This document shows positions 34,401 to 45,032 of a stretch of DNA of 60,000 nt, piece by piece. How positions within the stretch are numbered: the stretch's first letter is position 1; each line of letters starts with the position of its first letter. Location of the stretch: positions 9,922,001-9,982,000 of the forward strand of contig OU612072.1 in NCBI GenBank assembly GCA_914767715.1, in the 5' to 3' direction. Below the pieces are notes generated by a model, which had not been told where the DNA came from, made no database searches, and was given only the letters and a program-made list of their open reading frames with translations. Origin of the DNA: Membranipora membranacea (lineage: Eukaryota; Bryozoa; Gymnolaemata; Cheilostomatida; Membraniporidae). Position numbers and translations under genes: made by a program.

Positions 34401-34783
34401 AATCAAATATTCTGTTACCTATCCCTGGATCATTTACTGATGACGATGTGTATGCTAGAAAGCGTTGGGTTAGGGTGCAAGCGCTTGCTGACATTTTCTG
34501 GAAGCGTTGGTCTAAAGAATATCTAACAACCCTCCAATGCCGACAAAAGTGGAGTAAGATAAACAGGAATCTCGCAATCAATGATGTAGTCATATTAGCC
34601 GACCAATGCTCTAGAATAAATTGGTCTCTAGGTTTGGTCACAGAGGTTAGTCAAAGTAAGGATGGACTAGTCAGACATGCTAGTGTACGGATTTATGATA
34701 AATTGTCTGACAAAACATCTATTCTTGTACGACCCATAACCAAGCTTGTGTTGTTGGTCGAAACCAGTAGAAGTGCTTGCTAA
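31433..34783 (+). CDS. BEL/Pao pol: RT, RNase H, integrase
   Basis: Long open frame. Its true N-terminus is unclear because the first convenient codon is GTG and the polyprotein should continue from the protease. Near residue 170-260 is the reverse transcriptase, with CDVEKMYHRFRV and catalytic FYVDDGLG. RNase H is marked by FADASLSGYGAC and WSDSKIVLGYL. The integrase zinc region is HYHNTCGHQG...CVTCRRLRRP. Its catalytic core has GCDVFGPF, RCDNGTNFVGA and PPESSHFGGTWERM, supplying the D, D and E. The end (FWKRWSKEYLTTLQ) is the DUF5641-like tail. All catalytic residues are intact, which fits a recent insertion. Confidence 0.85.
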   Translation: MQELAPSDLMKLVCDADFLSVDSKTMSQQDMKFLEILDNQTYQDEDMFYTMPLPFKTDSPSLSNNYHAALTRFEYLQSKFQRNPDYAKQYYEFMQGVIDRGEAEKVPSSELKKRECWYLPHHGVFHKQKKKIRVVFDCSAKYQGVSLNDTLLQGPDLNNPLIGVLLRFRRNQVAISCDVEKMYHRFRVTPNQRDYLRFIWLEQGKPVVYRMRVHIFGARSSPNCAKYGLNRLAADYANDPAKSFISSNFYVDDGLGSVSSVPEAINLLNQTRDVCAKANLRVHKLLSNKPEVLQAFPASDCAVVTDNVNLCSSTERALGLLWSLESDSFKFEFTASDQPYTRRNMLSNIASLYDPLGLISPLILSGRIILQNACRSGYGWDEILSDDYAEQWAVWNKNMSSLSNLNIQRVVNPPDFNAVKQEIHTFADASLSGYGACSYLRSINDKGEVHCTLIFGKSRVTPVKVTTIPRLELQAALLAAKQTAMLSEELQIEAKCYLWSDSKIVLGYLNNDEKRFSTYVSNRLSQIHDISDVTQWQYVNTKQNPADLASRGVSSVANLSQSIWFRGPEFLWTSSPSEWQTFGVGHFDVACDDPELKQEVITHDICVDSHSEYLLELCSRFSSWKKAVHTLALVQKVIKHRHEILSKQAVNIYSKVTVDDVQAVSKRIIRAEQASSFSYEIQCLQSDKTIPKTSSMWKLDCFLDSDGIMRVGGRIKHALIPGVENHPTVLPKESHISNIIVGHYHNTCGHQGRTTTMGAIRSAGYWIIGLHGIVSSHVHRCVTCRRLRRPTEIQKMADLPADRVEIEAPFTYTGCDVFGPFTVKDRRTIIKRYGLIFTCLSSRAIHIEMLDDLTSDAFINSLRCFTALRGNVRLLRCDNGTNFVGASNELRKSHTNMIGCPKVKEFLLKNSCEFRFNPPESSHFGGTWERMIRSVRNVLSGLSGQINERLDSTSLRTLFYECMAIVNSRPLTTVDSDARPLSPNDILHMKSNILLPIPGSFTDDDVYARKRWVRVQALADIFWKRWSKEYLTTLQCRQKWSKINRNLAINDVVILADQCSRINWSLGLVTEVSQSKDGLVRHASVRIYDKLSDKTSILVRPITKLVLLVETSRSAC

Positions 34784-35174
34784 ACCTTCGTCTCATAAGC
34801 CTCTGTGTTTCCTATCTTTTTCTACTCATTTATATGTACTTTGTCAATAAAATAAATAAAAGACGCAAATCTGTTAAACTTTTTCTCTTTACAAAAAAAA
34901 AAATAAATAAATAACTGTAACATAATTCTCTGTCAAAAAGGATCAAGCATTATGCATAGTCTCATGGTGATGTGTTCAACATTGTGTAAACCTGTTTGTT
35001 TCCAACGGAAGGAGTTCTGTCAGTTTGCTGATTGGAGTTGCTTCCCTTTAATCCCTGGGCTGCTCATCGGGATCAGTATGCTTTGAGGCCTCAGGTGTTC
35101 CTGATTCCGGTTCTGACGTAGTGTGGCAATTCTGGTTTCCATTAGTGAGGAATCACTGGGTGATTCGGGGGGAG

Positions 35175-35701
35175 TGTAGCTGCGGTGAGCTTCGTGCACG
35201 CCCTCACTGATAGTCTGGGAGCGTGGGCTACGCTTGCTCACCATGCTATGTGTTGCCTTTGTTATCTGGCCAATTCAAGCTCCAATTAGTGCACTGTGTA
35301 GACATTCTTTTGTTGTGAATTGACAGGATTTTAACTGTAAATCAGTGTCTCACAGACACCCATGGTGATAGCAGCTCAAACCAATAGTCATCAGGTTTAC
35401 TGCTATGAACAGGATACTGTTTTCAGATTAAAATAAACAGTTTATTCCAAACTATAACTTTACGCAGCATATGCCTTACCTAATAGGCCAAAGAGGTATG
35501 TTTTGTTTTCATATCCATTTTCTTTTTATTAATTGACACTAACTTTAATTTAATGTATATCTCTTGCTGCAATTTCTTTTTGATGTAATGATTACCGAAC
35601 ACGACTGCTTATATTACCTGTTCCTTACACCATGAATTTTATTTGCAGTTTTATTAAATAAAGTACGATTCTGCCAAAGACAAAGTGTATATGCTGTGAC
35701 A
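35175..35701 (+). repeat. 3' LTR of BEL/Pao element
   Basis: 527 bp, same ends and apparently the same sequence as the 5' LTR. AATAAA at 35,657-35,662. Preceded by the polypurine tract at 35,167-35,174. Confidence 0.9.
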
Positions 35702-35888
35702 AACATAAAATTGTTTGGGATCAAATATGTGTTTTTAGCCCTTCCTAGTTACTAGAAACGTTCTCAGAACATCAGCGGCCAGGGCTCTATACCATTCCCC
35801 CAAACTCCAAAGCGGATCTTTCGGGTGCCTTGCACCCCCAAAGCAACGCGAAGCCATGCTGTATCGATGTAAATTGAAATCACATATT

Positions 35889-36290
35889 ACTTTGCAAGTG
35901 TGCACGGCAAGAGAACAGTTGATGCCATTATTTGTGTCCTAGGCAAACTAACTAGGTCGTTAGATGAAAGCCACATGAAATATGGAACATCTGCATTTCT
36001 TGATATGAGTAAGGCATTTGATAAGATGGATAGTGGTAAACTGATGATGATGTTGGCAGAGCATGGCATCTGCACTAATCTGCTGCACATAATCCACAGC
36101 TCTCTAGACAATTGAAACCAATCAGTAAGGATTGACAAAACATACAGTGACAGTATATTGGAAACGGCACACCCGATCGAACATTACTTAAACAAATGTT
36201 TTATTTTTTGTATGTGGACACCCTCAAACTAAACTATGATATGATAAAATATGCGGATGACCTCACTGCGATTGGGCATCCAAGTTAACA
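35889..36290 (+). mobile_element. LINE reverse transcriptase, 3' piece
   Basis: Continues the domain cut at 27,698. It reads HGKRTVDAIICVLGKL, then TSAFLDMSKAFDKMD, the palm-domain motif with its first catalytic Asp. After a frame break and loss of sequence comes MIKYADDLTAIGH near 36,240-36,285, the YADD catalytic motif. Stops lie between these blocks, so it is dead. Some 187 bases between the BEL end and this piece, and 72 bases before the 5' LTR, are neither BEL nor recognisable LINE. Confidence 0.75.
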
Positions 36291-38862
36291 CCTAGAGAAT
36301 CCACAAACTGAATCTCGAGGATATCCATGGCCCAGGTTTAACATTCTGTATGAAAAACAATAGACAGCATAAAGATAATAATAATAATAATTATAACAGT
36401 CAGACAATGCCAAAGGTTTTTGAGTAGATCTGTGGCCCCCAACCTTGGATTATTTATGCCAGCATTTGATCAATTGATCCTTCAATAATGTCACTTACTT
36501 CAAAACAGGATCTTATATCATGAGGAACACTGAAACTCTGATCTTTGAACCATCTGATACATGAAGAAGAATTAACCACTCTTTGCTGTGTGATATGTCA
36601 CACTCAATTTTGCTACCATTAGATTGAAACTTAAGAAGCCGGAGAGCTGAATCCCACAGTTTGCACGCCGGAGGGCCGGAGGGCGAGGGGCCAAAGTCTG
36701 GGGGGCTCAGACTAATGTTTATTGATTTAACAAGCAAGCTTGCTACTAGATTATTGCAGCAGCAGCTACAGCTGACGACCTATACAATCACCTTGTAAAC
36801 ATACAACTGAGGTGAGCTTTAGTCGGAGTAAGGGGCACCGTTATCATGTTTAAACTGTCCTTAGCCAAATCCCAGCAGAAGATGGTACTTTTAATGTTTA
36901 TGAAGAGATTTTTGCTCATCATAAGAGATAATTTTAATGATTCATCTATTCCAAAATAAAGCCAGAGTTAAGCTGAAAAATCGTCGGCTAATTGTGGCAG
37001 AACTTCTGAATGAAATCACTTTCAGATACTCGGTCGTATCAAGTGATATATATTAGATGATCTATTTCAAAACAAATTATTCAAGTTTAGACAATCGAAT
37101 TGTCAGAATTTTTAAATGAAGAGTATCAAATATATCTTTGATAATCAATATATTTTAAATATGATGATATATACCATCAGATATGAATTTTTTTCCAATC
37201 TTTTCAATACAATTAATTTATTAATTAGAATGGATCCTTAATAAATGGCAATAATCGACTAATCATTTTCAATATAGTGCAGCACTGATATATTATTAAC
37301 CATAATTTCAAATGATCTTGATTGTGATCATGTAACTATTCAACCAATTTATCAACTGAATAAATACACTAACACGATAAGCCTTATCAAAAGAGAGATG
37401 CTGGCCTCCCTGAAAAAGCAGAAAGCTTACCGCCTTCGCCTTAAAAATCACAATTAGAGGTGCCCTCACTCTCTAGCCGGCAAAGTGTTTAATGCTGGTC
37501 TTCCCAAAACAATTAGATACTATACAAATGTGATGCGGTTCATGAATCAGCATGAGACAAGACAAAAGGTTCACATATTGACAAGACTACTTTTTTAAAC
37601 TCATGCATATCAATATTTCAATGACTTCCTTGTCCACAATAGCTCACTAAGTATAGTCAATGAAAAACTTAAAGATGCAATTTAGTTCTGGAAAATTCAC
37701 GATGAAATAAACTGAGAACTGAGGTTGGTTTATATGATAAACAATTGTAGAAGCGTTTTCCAGTGTGTTACTAAATCTTGTCCTGACTCAATTCAACTCT
37801 GACCGGAAGCGGTGTTGGGGTGCCCAACAGTCCCCAACGACGTCGGGGTAAGAGTTTTCAGTGATGGGGGTTGGGGGTTGCTTGAACTGCACTGAATTGT
37901 CATTATCATCCATTTTTCTTCTCTTATTTTGAAGGTGTATTTCTGTCTATGTCCTTCTATTTCTGTCTATTTGTGTGCAAGTTGACTCCAAATATCATGA
38001 AGGCTTAGTTGGTGGTGTGTCAACATCATAACTTATTAACTAAAAATCTCTTTCACAAGTTCTGGGAAAGCAAACCCATGTCACAAATTATAATTTTACT
38101 CAAGCTCTGATTACGAATGAATTTGATATTTCAGGAAGCATCGTTGTAAACCAATATATCTGACAATTGAATACAATCTCAATGGTTTGAAATTATAGAA
38201 CCAGCTGCCTAGTGTGATACCTCAGTTAGTAAGGGGTCCATGATAATAATGATATAATGACTGAAATCTTTCTGATAAAAGTTGCCGGTACATGTATTTG
38301 AGAAACCCCACAGCCAGTATGATTATCTTTGAAAAGAGTGGATTGCATTGGTTAGTGGTGATTAAGTTTCGAAACATCTAGACAGAGCATTCATGTTGAT
38401 GCACTGCACAAAGTTTCTGAAAATCCCGAACAACAGCGTCAATCAGGAAAGACAAATCTGAAAGAATATGAACTGATTTGTCCTGCCCTCTAAATACTCT
38501 AAGAACATGTAAGAGCTAATAATACGTAGTTGAAGCCGGTGTCATAATTGAAAGATAGGCTCCCCTTCAAAGGAAGCTTTGAATCACTACTAATTTGTTA
38601 GTGCATATCCCCTCATCCCAACCTCCTGTCAATAGCGTCTGCCTTAGTTGAAGACTTAATATACATACACTGATATTATTATAAATTTTCTCTTCAGCTC
38701 GATTGCAACTGAGATTTTGTACTGCTTATCACCACCTCAATGCTGTGCTGATCAATTACCCAATCAAACGAGAGAACGCCGAGTGTTAAAAAGTCCTTCA
38801 TAGCAGTATCATTTAGTTATCTTATCCAGAGCACTCAAGTAGTAGAAATCACAGGACAAGAA
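36291..38862. other. Gene-poor stretch before NHL gene B
   Basis: No gene supported. Contents: repeat R2 (36,488-36,850), an AT-rich desert (about 36,850-37,500), inverted homology to 17,923-18,900 (37,500-38,230), a GC-rich hairpin and G-run tract (37,814-37,881), and the probable promoter of gene B in the last 150 bases. Confidence 0.45.
36488..36850 (+). repeat. Dispersed repeat R2, direct copy
   Basis: Matches the reverse complement of about 58,840-59,130. Shared strings include AACACTGAAACTCTGATCTT, GATACATGAAGAAGAATTAA (GATACATGAGGAAGAATTGA in the partner) and GATTTAACAAGCAAG. It may be a diverged member of the R1 group, since both contain CAAAACA-GATCT/ATAT and a downstream GAAACTTAAGAAGC. 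Confidence 0.6.
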
Positions 38863-41800
38863 ATGATATTGTGCAGGTTTATCCTGGTGAGTGAGCTTTA
38901 ATGAAGTAAAATATTTTATCACAATATGTGTAACATCTCTCTTAGTAAACTGTAAGAATAGAATATCCATTATTTTTAAAATGTCTGATTCTTGGACTTC
39001 AATTTTCCAATATCATTTTGATAACAAATGTTAGGATATCTCTGCTTTGGACTGCTCTGGACCCGGAGAACGATAGAGAATTACTCTGTGTAAGATCAAT
39101 AAACAAATTTCGGGATTTTTTGGTCAATCACCTTGCAGCAAAACAGTTGCATAGCCATGATAAATCGATTGACTTGTAATAATCAATTTGACATGAACTG
39201 CTTTACTCTGTTACAGGTATTTGGTGTTATCCTCTTCGGACAACCAGCAACAGCTGACCTGCCCATAAAGAATGACTCTAGAGAATTCATGTGAGTTTCA
39301 ATCTCTTCGCCTAATTTCCTTCCTCAACTTCAGAGAGGTGCTAATCTCTGATATTCTGCCTGTTTTTTGGTCTATCCAACTTTGAGATTCAGTTGAACCC
39401 TCATAATTTACATTTTATTATATATTACTTTGTAGGATATCACCTGAATATGATACAATGACTACCTTTCTTCGCACTGATCGTTCTGTCTTTCAAATGG
39501 AACCTGATCTATACATCAATGGCAACATCCTATTTGGGGAGGGATGTGCAATAAAAACCACTGACGGTACAACAACCACAACCATAGCTGGTCATACATA
39601 TATATGCGAATTTTACAACGGTATAGGTAATTTATCAAGATTTAATTCGATAACAGGATTTCTACAAATATCCCCTGCCGAGGTTGTCATTGGTGAGTAC
39701 CACAGTCAGTCTCTCAGGCTACTCAACAGAATCACTCTAAACACCTCGATTTATGCTGGAACTTTATCACGAGGGTTTACTGACGGTACATCCGATGCAA
39801 AGTTCAGTTACATTCTAAAGTTGATCGATGACATCAAAAATCCGGGGATGATATTAGTCGCTCAGCAATATAGAATAAGACATGTGAATAAATTATCCGC
39901 TGAATCTCTACACCCTGTCTCAACTTTTTACAGTTCAAACGGATATCTGCAATGGCCTCGTTCTCTCACACAAGATCCAATTACTGGTAACATTTATATA
40001 CTTGACTACCATAATATAAATGAGCTATCGTATTCCGATAAATCAGTAAGGAAACTAGCTGGTAACAAATTTTCATTTGGTAATCGCGACTGCGACTTTA
40101 GTAACTCCCGTTTCCGCAGGCCATCGGACATTATACTGATCGGTAAAAATATGCTTCTCTTAACTGACCTTTATAACCACAAACTCCGTCTAATGGACTT
40201 GGATACCAGAACCGTGACTTCACTATGCTCAGGTGTTAGAGGCTCATCAGATGGTGATATGGAAAGTTGTAAGCTTGCTGAACCTTTATCGTTGATGGTA
40301 CTGAACAACACTCTCTATGTAGGACAAATCAAGAGAATAAGAAAAGTTCAAGGTGTGGTGATTTACAAATATTGCTTCAACTTCCTTCTTTTATGGTTTG
40401 TATTGGTTGCCTCATTGCCTTCATATTCATATCTTTGTTTAACTTTCTCAATGTCACAATTACCTCTTAAAGACTTTACCCAAGTATTTTAAGTCTGATT
40501 TGGCTCAAGCTGTAAGGATGCAAGAACACCTAGGAGGACCACAAGTATCTTTAGCTGACCTCACTATATAGTCCCAATCAATTGATAAAGACTTAAATTG
40601 TAAATTACCAAATCATTGAATATTGATGTCTTGAATCAAAAATGTTACAGGTCCGATTATATCAATGATTTTGGACAGGTGACATGGGTTATAACTTGGT
40701 CTTCATATCATATGACAGATTTACCTTTGAATTGAAATGCAATGGCGCGACTGCATAAATACTGAATACATATCATGATGGTGAATCATTATGTCTATTT
40801 GCAGCATTTTAATGTACCAGTACCCTTTCGCAATATTTACAGTAGTTTTTGACTAATATCATGGAATTTGCATAAGAAGCATGCCACATCATTTATTACA
40901 TAGCCCTCAACTTGGCCACAAACAAAGACAAAAAAATTATTATAGAAATATTATTATAATCAGATAGAGGATTAATCAAAAAATTGATTTTTCTTGATTT
41001 GTGTTTATCAGACAGTCGTATTACTGCATGTTCTGAACCTGAGATCCGCAAAGTAGCTTCAGCTGAAACTGGTGTAGCCTCAGTTGACGTACCGCTACTT
41101 GCTGGGATGTTCAATGTTGATTTGACTCCAGGAACGTACCCGGCCAAAATAGCCTCTGAGAAAGCAAACTGTACCATCAATATAAGAGTTATAGGTATGA
41201 TGTGTTCTAACCTATGGCAATTAAGAGATCCTCATATTTGACTTTTCAGAACTTTGAACAGTTGAAATCAAAACTATGGTTATCTGGTTTTCAAAAACGG
41301 TGTATTCATATTTAGCTTGTTTCAAGGTGGGTTTTACATACTGTTGTTTCAAGGACAACCACTGCTCAGTTGATATTTACGTTGAAGATGCATTGGTCAA
41401 ACGGAGACTTGTTATGGAATCACATTACAATGTAAACTGTGACTCAGCTACTAGAAGAGGATTGCTGGACTTTCAAGGACTGAGTCAGTTTGTTGATGTG
41501 ACCTATCGACAACTTGATGATGTTTGTCATCCAGGTTGGTCTTATCTTGACAATATCTGTTGCCTTGAGTTTCAAGTTTTGCTCTTGATATTGCACAATT
41601 CAGAAAAAAAAATTAAAGAGCCTTTCATTTCGAGACATGTGACTGACATTACAATAGAAAAAAACTGATTGCAACATTTTTCTGATGACAGATTGTTCCC
41701 GAGCCCAGATTGATGTTATGCTTACCTGTGAGGTGAATACCCTCACCGTAATCTGGCCTACTGACATTGTTTATGATGGAGGAGTGGTGACCATACCTGA

Positions 41801-42518
41801 AGACCTAGAAGAGAGACTGAATGACAAAATTGAGGCTAAAGGAGCAGCTTTCTACTTATACATTCAAGGTCACACACCAGCGTAAGCAACTAAATGATTT
41901 TTGATGTGCTTTATCAATTTTGTTCAATGGTGCAATGCAAAATACTAAACTAAGACAAATCTAACACTGAATCACGACCACGCATGCTCACTATCTGTAC
42001 CAGTCAATATAAGTTGTAAACAGGTGATATTAGTAAGGGAGTTTGACACCGCAAGTAAAACAAAGAACATGACTGGACATTTTAGCAACACTGCTACTGA
42101 TGAGCAGAGATTCTTAGCCTAGAATAATCCTGAGTGCAGTGTATTTAGTTATTCATTTTACATTCATGGATAATAGCTGTGGTGATTTTTTTTTACCATA
42201 TTTGCCATCCGGTTTTTTTTCGATGTTGATCGCAACTGATTGGGTCACTTTGCAAATTCAGAGGACACTATGGCCGATAACTTTTTCAAGATATTACTCA
42301 GGATATGAAATAAAGTGAGTATTAGCTCCAACCATGACAGTAACTGTTTTGGTCACAGTCTGGGTTTAATATGATTAATTTTTGTTTTTTTTAGGTTTGT
42401 GTACCCTAACAAAGAGGATAATGGGGGGTATGTGATACCCTCTATCTACAGCTACTGTGAGAATGAGGGCTATGTATATAACAAACAAAAGGACGCATGT
42501 GAGAAAAACCTATCTTAA
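38863..42518 (+). CDS. Secreted NHL-repeat protein, gene B, complete
   Basis: Seven exons: 38863-38886, 39217-39290, 39436-40352, 41012-41194, 41388-41534, 41692-41881, 42395-42518, totalling 1,659 nt and 552 residues with consistent phases. Exons 1 and 2 make the signal peptide (MILCRFIL, then VFGVILFGQPATA). Exon 3 is the NHL propeller. Exons 4-7 match gene C in length except exon 7 (124 versus 112 nt) and keep two cysteines per exon. The donor after exon 3 is the weaker GTGTGG, and the exon 5 acceptor (ACGTTGAAG) lacks a good pyrimidine tract, so splicing may be less efficient. The C-terminal exons are closer to gene A than to C, in line with A and B arising in the later block duplication. 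Likely extracellular; function unknown. Confidence 0.85.
39436..40352 (+). CDS. NHL beta-propeller exon of gene B
   Basis: This exon of about 305 codons has blade strings EVVIGEYHSQSLRLLNRI, GFTDGTSDAKFSYILKLIDD, MILVAQQYRIRHVNKLSAES, ITGNIYILDYHNINELSYSD, KNMLLLTDLYNHKLRLMDLD and NTLYVGQIKRIRKVQG. Compared with gene C it has diverged much more than the C-terminal exons have, mostly in loop and strand-edge residues, while the blade framework is kept. This could mean relaxed or positive selection on the propeller surface, or gene conversion in the 3' exons. Confidence 0.85.
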
Positions 42519-43914
42519 TATGTCAAAACAACAAATTTAGACTTCATGAACTCTTTGACAGAAATGCCTTAACATTTAATAATCTAGCTTCTTCTATTAT
42601 AAACACTATTTAATGTCCAAAAGTATTTGTGAATATTACCACAACATGTTCGTCAAAAAATTTGATGATAGTTGGCAGATCGCCTGAGAAGAGAAATGTG
42701 AATATTACCACAGACTGTTTCTCCTAAATACTAACTTATTATCACTTTAATCTAAATCTTATCTAATATCTTTGGATATAGATATGTTGCACCTATTGAA
42801 ATATCTTTTAAATTATTTACTCAACAAAAACTGGAAAACAGAAAAAAAATTCAATATTAATATAACATATTTTACCAAATCCTGTAATGAATGTTTGCAG
42901 ATTACCTGACGATAGAAATTATTTTATGAAGCAACATTTTAATTTCAGATCTAATTATTATTTGATTAACTGAAATAAGAGGTTGCGGAGGAAGCATCAG
43001 CTGATATAATTTCTTTGCCGATTGTATGATTATCTAAAATAATAAATAGCAAACTTATTGTAAACTTATACTCTAGTCTAGCATGAAAATGTTGCGTTTT
43101 ATTTTATTTCAATTTGTAAGCAGTATGATAGAAAAAATATCATGATGATTGATGTTTTACTTCCAATCAGAAGTTTAAGTTATGAAAATGTTTGAATAAA
43201 CATATAGCACAGCAACCTGATAGTTTAATGAGTTGTAAAGAGAGGAGCTCTCATTATCATTGCCATCATACTCATGCATCATTTTTATCAGAGCATTGTG
43301 AGTCATCTTGGTTCTCTACTGTCCATCCGGCTGTCACCCATCAGTACTTCACACCGTCTTGCTTGCTATTGTTTTGATTTTGGTTGATTGATGATCATAT
43401 TACTCGACTTCACAAATTAAGATTTCCATATTAATATTACTTGAGATGTGCGATTATTTTTGGTGGAGGCAGTGCTTGATACAGCGTGTTTATTAGTTGC
43501 TATTTAGCTGCCTCTTTTGCTTTATGTTATTCAAAGACACCAACCTGTGTATTCCGGTTTGGAATTATCACTTTGACTGGTCTCTCATCGGTTTTGGTTC
43601 AGAAGCACTTGTTTATCTGAAGGTGAATAGGGGCAATCACCAATCTCACAGCAAGTAAGTTGGCCTTAAAGTTCCCTTACCTTGATGGCAGCAGACATTG
43701 CCGATTTAAAGTGTTACTTTTTACAACAAAACAATATGATCCTACGTCAGTTACACTATCATCATTAAGTTGAGATATTGCTGTTGTGTATTTTTGCTGT
43801 AGTTTACAAGTAAAACAAAAAACCAATCCAGGGCCGATCCAGTGATGTGCTTTGATCTAGATCATGTTGTATTGAAATTTAGTTTTTATAAGTTAAGCTG
43901 TAGCTTACCTGATT
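42519..43914 (+). other. 3' flank of NHL gene B
   Basis: No gene. Homologous to 1301-2685, including two copies of GTGAATATTACCACA (about 42,629 and 42,698) and an AATAAA at 43,195-43,200. Confidence 0.5.
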
Positions 43915-44110
43915 ACCAGCTACCATGGTGCTGGATAAAAAATTTCACATTGGCACTTCCTTGAGTACTTGACGCTAACAGCCGTTTCCTCGACACCTGC
44001 AAGGTCGGAAACTGCAAAACAAGATATCATATTAGGAGGAACAATTTGGCTATGATCTGATATCACATGATTCCTATTTTGTGATATACTTTACCTTAAT
44101 GTGATATCAG
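43915..44110 (+). repeat. Dispersed repeat R1, copy in block B
   Basis: Near-identical to 2686-2905: CGACACCTGCAAGGTCGGAA then ACTGCAAAACAAGATATCAT. Part of the duplicated block. Confidence 0.65.
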
Positions 44111-45032
44111 TAGACTGAAACTTAAGAAGCTACAGGTTAGAAAAATATAAAATGTAACTAGCGCTACCTAAGTTTCAAAATCATGAGTTTAACTAAGATT
44201 ATATGCATCAAATTTCGCAAACAATGAAAACATTTGTAGCCGCCATCCTGAAGTTTGGCCTTCAGTGTTGGCTTTGCTTTTAGCTGTACATCTTTCATCA
44301 GGCATTCGGGGAAATATTTCTTCTGCACCTCCGCATTTACCCTCATATGATGTAGCGCTAGCAGACTTTCAGCACCAAAGTTGTACCTGACCGTTCCTGT
44401 ATGGACTCTTGTATGATATTACTGTCAATCCACATAGTCTATTTGAGTGGGCAGGTTTAATTATATACAACCAGAAAGCAGTAGCAGTGGCACTTATTTG
44501 ACCTAAACAGGCAAAAGAGCTACTGAATGTCCGGAGTGAAACCAACTAGTGGATGTACAAAATACATCTCCCCTACTCTTCAGGATAACCGTTTTCATGA
44601 ATTCAATTGTTGATAGTGAAATGATATGACCTACAATCTCCTTGAAAACTAACATGTGAGCTATAGTCTTTGCCATCTTCGTTATCAGTCAATTTCTTCC
44701 TTGTAGGAATGCTGTGTAAAAGGAAACAAGCGTTATCAGTGTATCAATCTGGAGCCTTTGATCTGTATGTCATTGTACATATATTGATGGTTTTGCAGCT
44801 GGTATGCGAAATGGAAGTTAAATGAGGACAAGCATTTGGACCTTAATTTTTTTATTGAGCAAGAATGGTTGAAATATTGCAAGTAACATTTTCAAAGGGT
44901 AGCGAGGAGCTCTTTTTTCTTATTTTAGGGTTGTGAAAACAAAGAGGAGATGGTTTGTGAGCCTATGGTGCAACAGAATGAGTTTGATTGACATCGACAC
45001 TGTTGGATGATTGTTACAATCATAACTAGACA

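Larger units (their letters stand above)
27771..35701 (+). mobile_element. BEL/Pao LTR retrotransposon
   Basis: 7,931-bp element bounded by two 527-bp LTRs starting TGTAGC and ending GTGACA. Inside are a leader with short tandem repeats, a gag-protease frame (28,912-31,311), a pol frame (31,433-34,783) and a purine-rich tract (GGGGGGAG) just before the 3' LTR. The order protease, RT, RNase H, integrase, the DUF1759/DUF1758-type gag and protease domains and the DUF5641-like end identify BEL/Pao. No target-site duplication is evident: GTAAG precedes the 5' LTR and AACAT follows the 3' LTR. I cannot assign a primer-binding site. The coding region has frame breaks between protease and RT, so this copy is probably not autonomous as it stands. 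Confidence 0.9.

Noticed and set aside
35020-35244. 74-codon minus-strand frame at the start of the 3' LTR
   Set aside because: Antisense to the BEL 3' UTR and LTR, with no similarity noticed.
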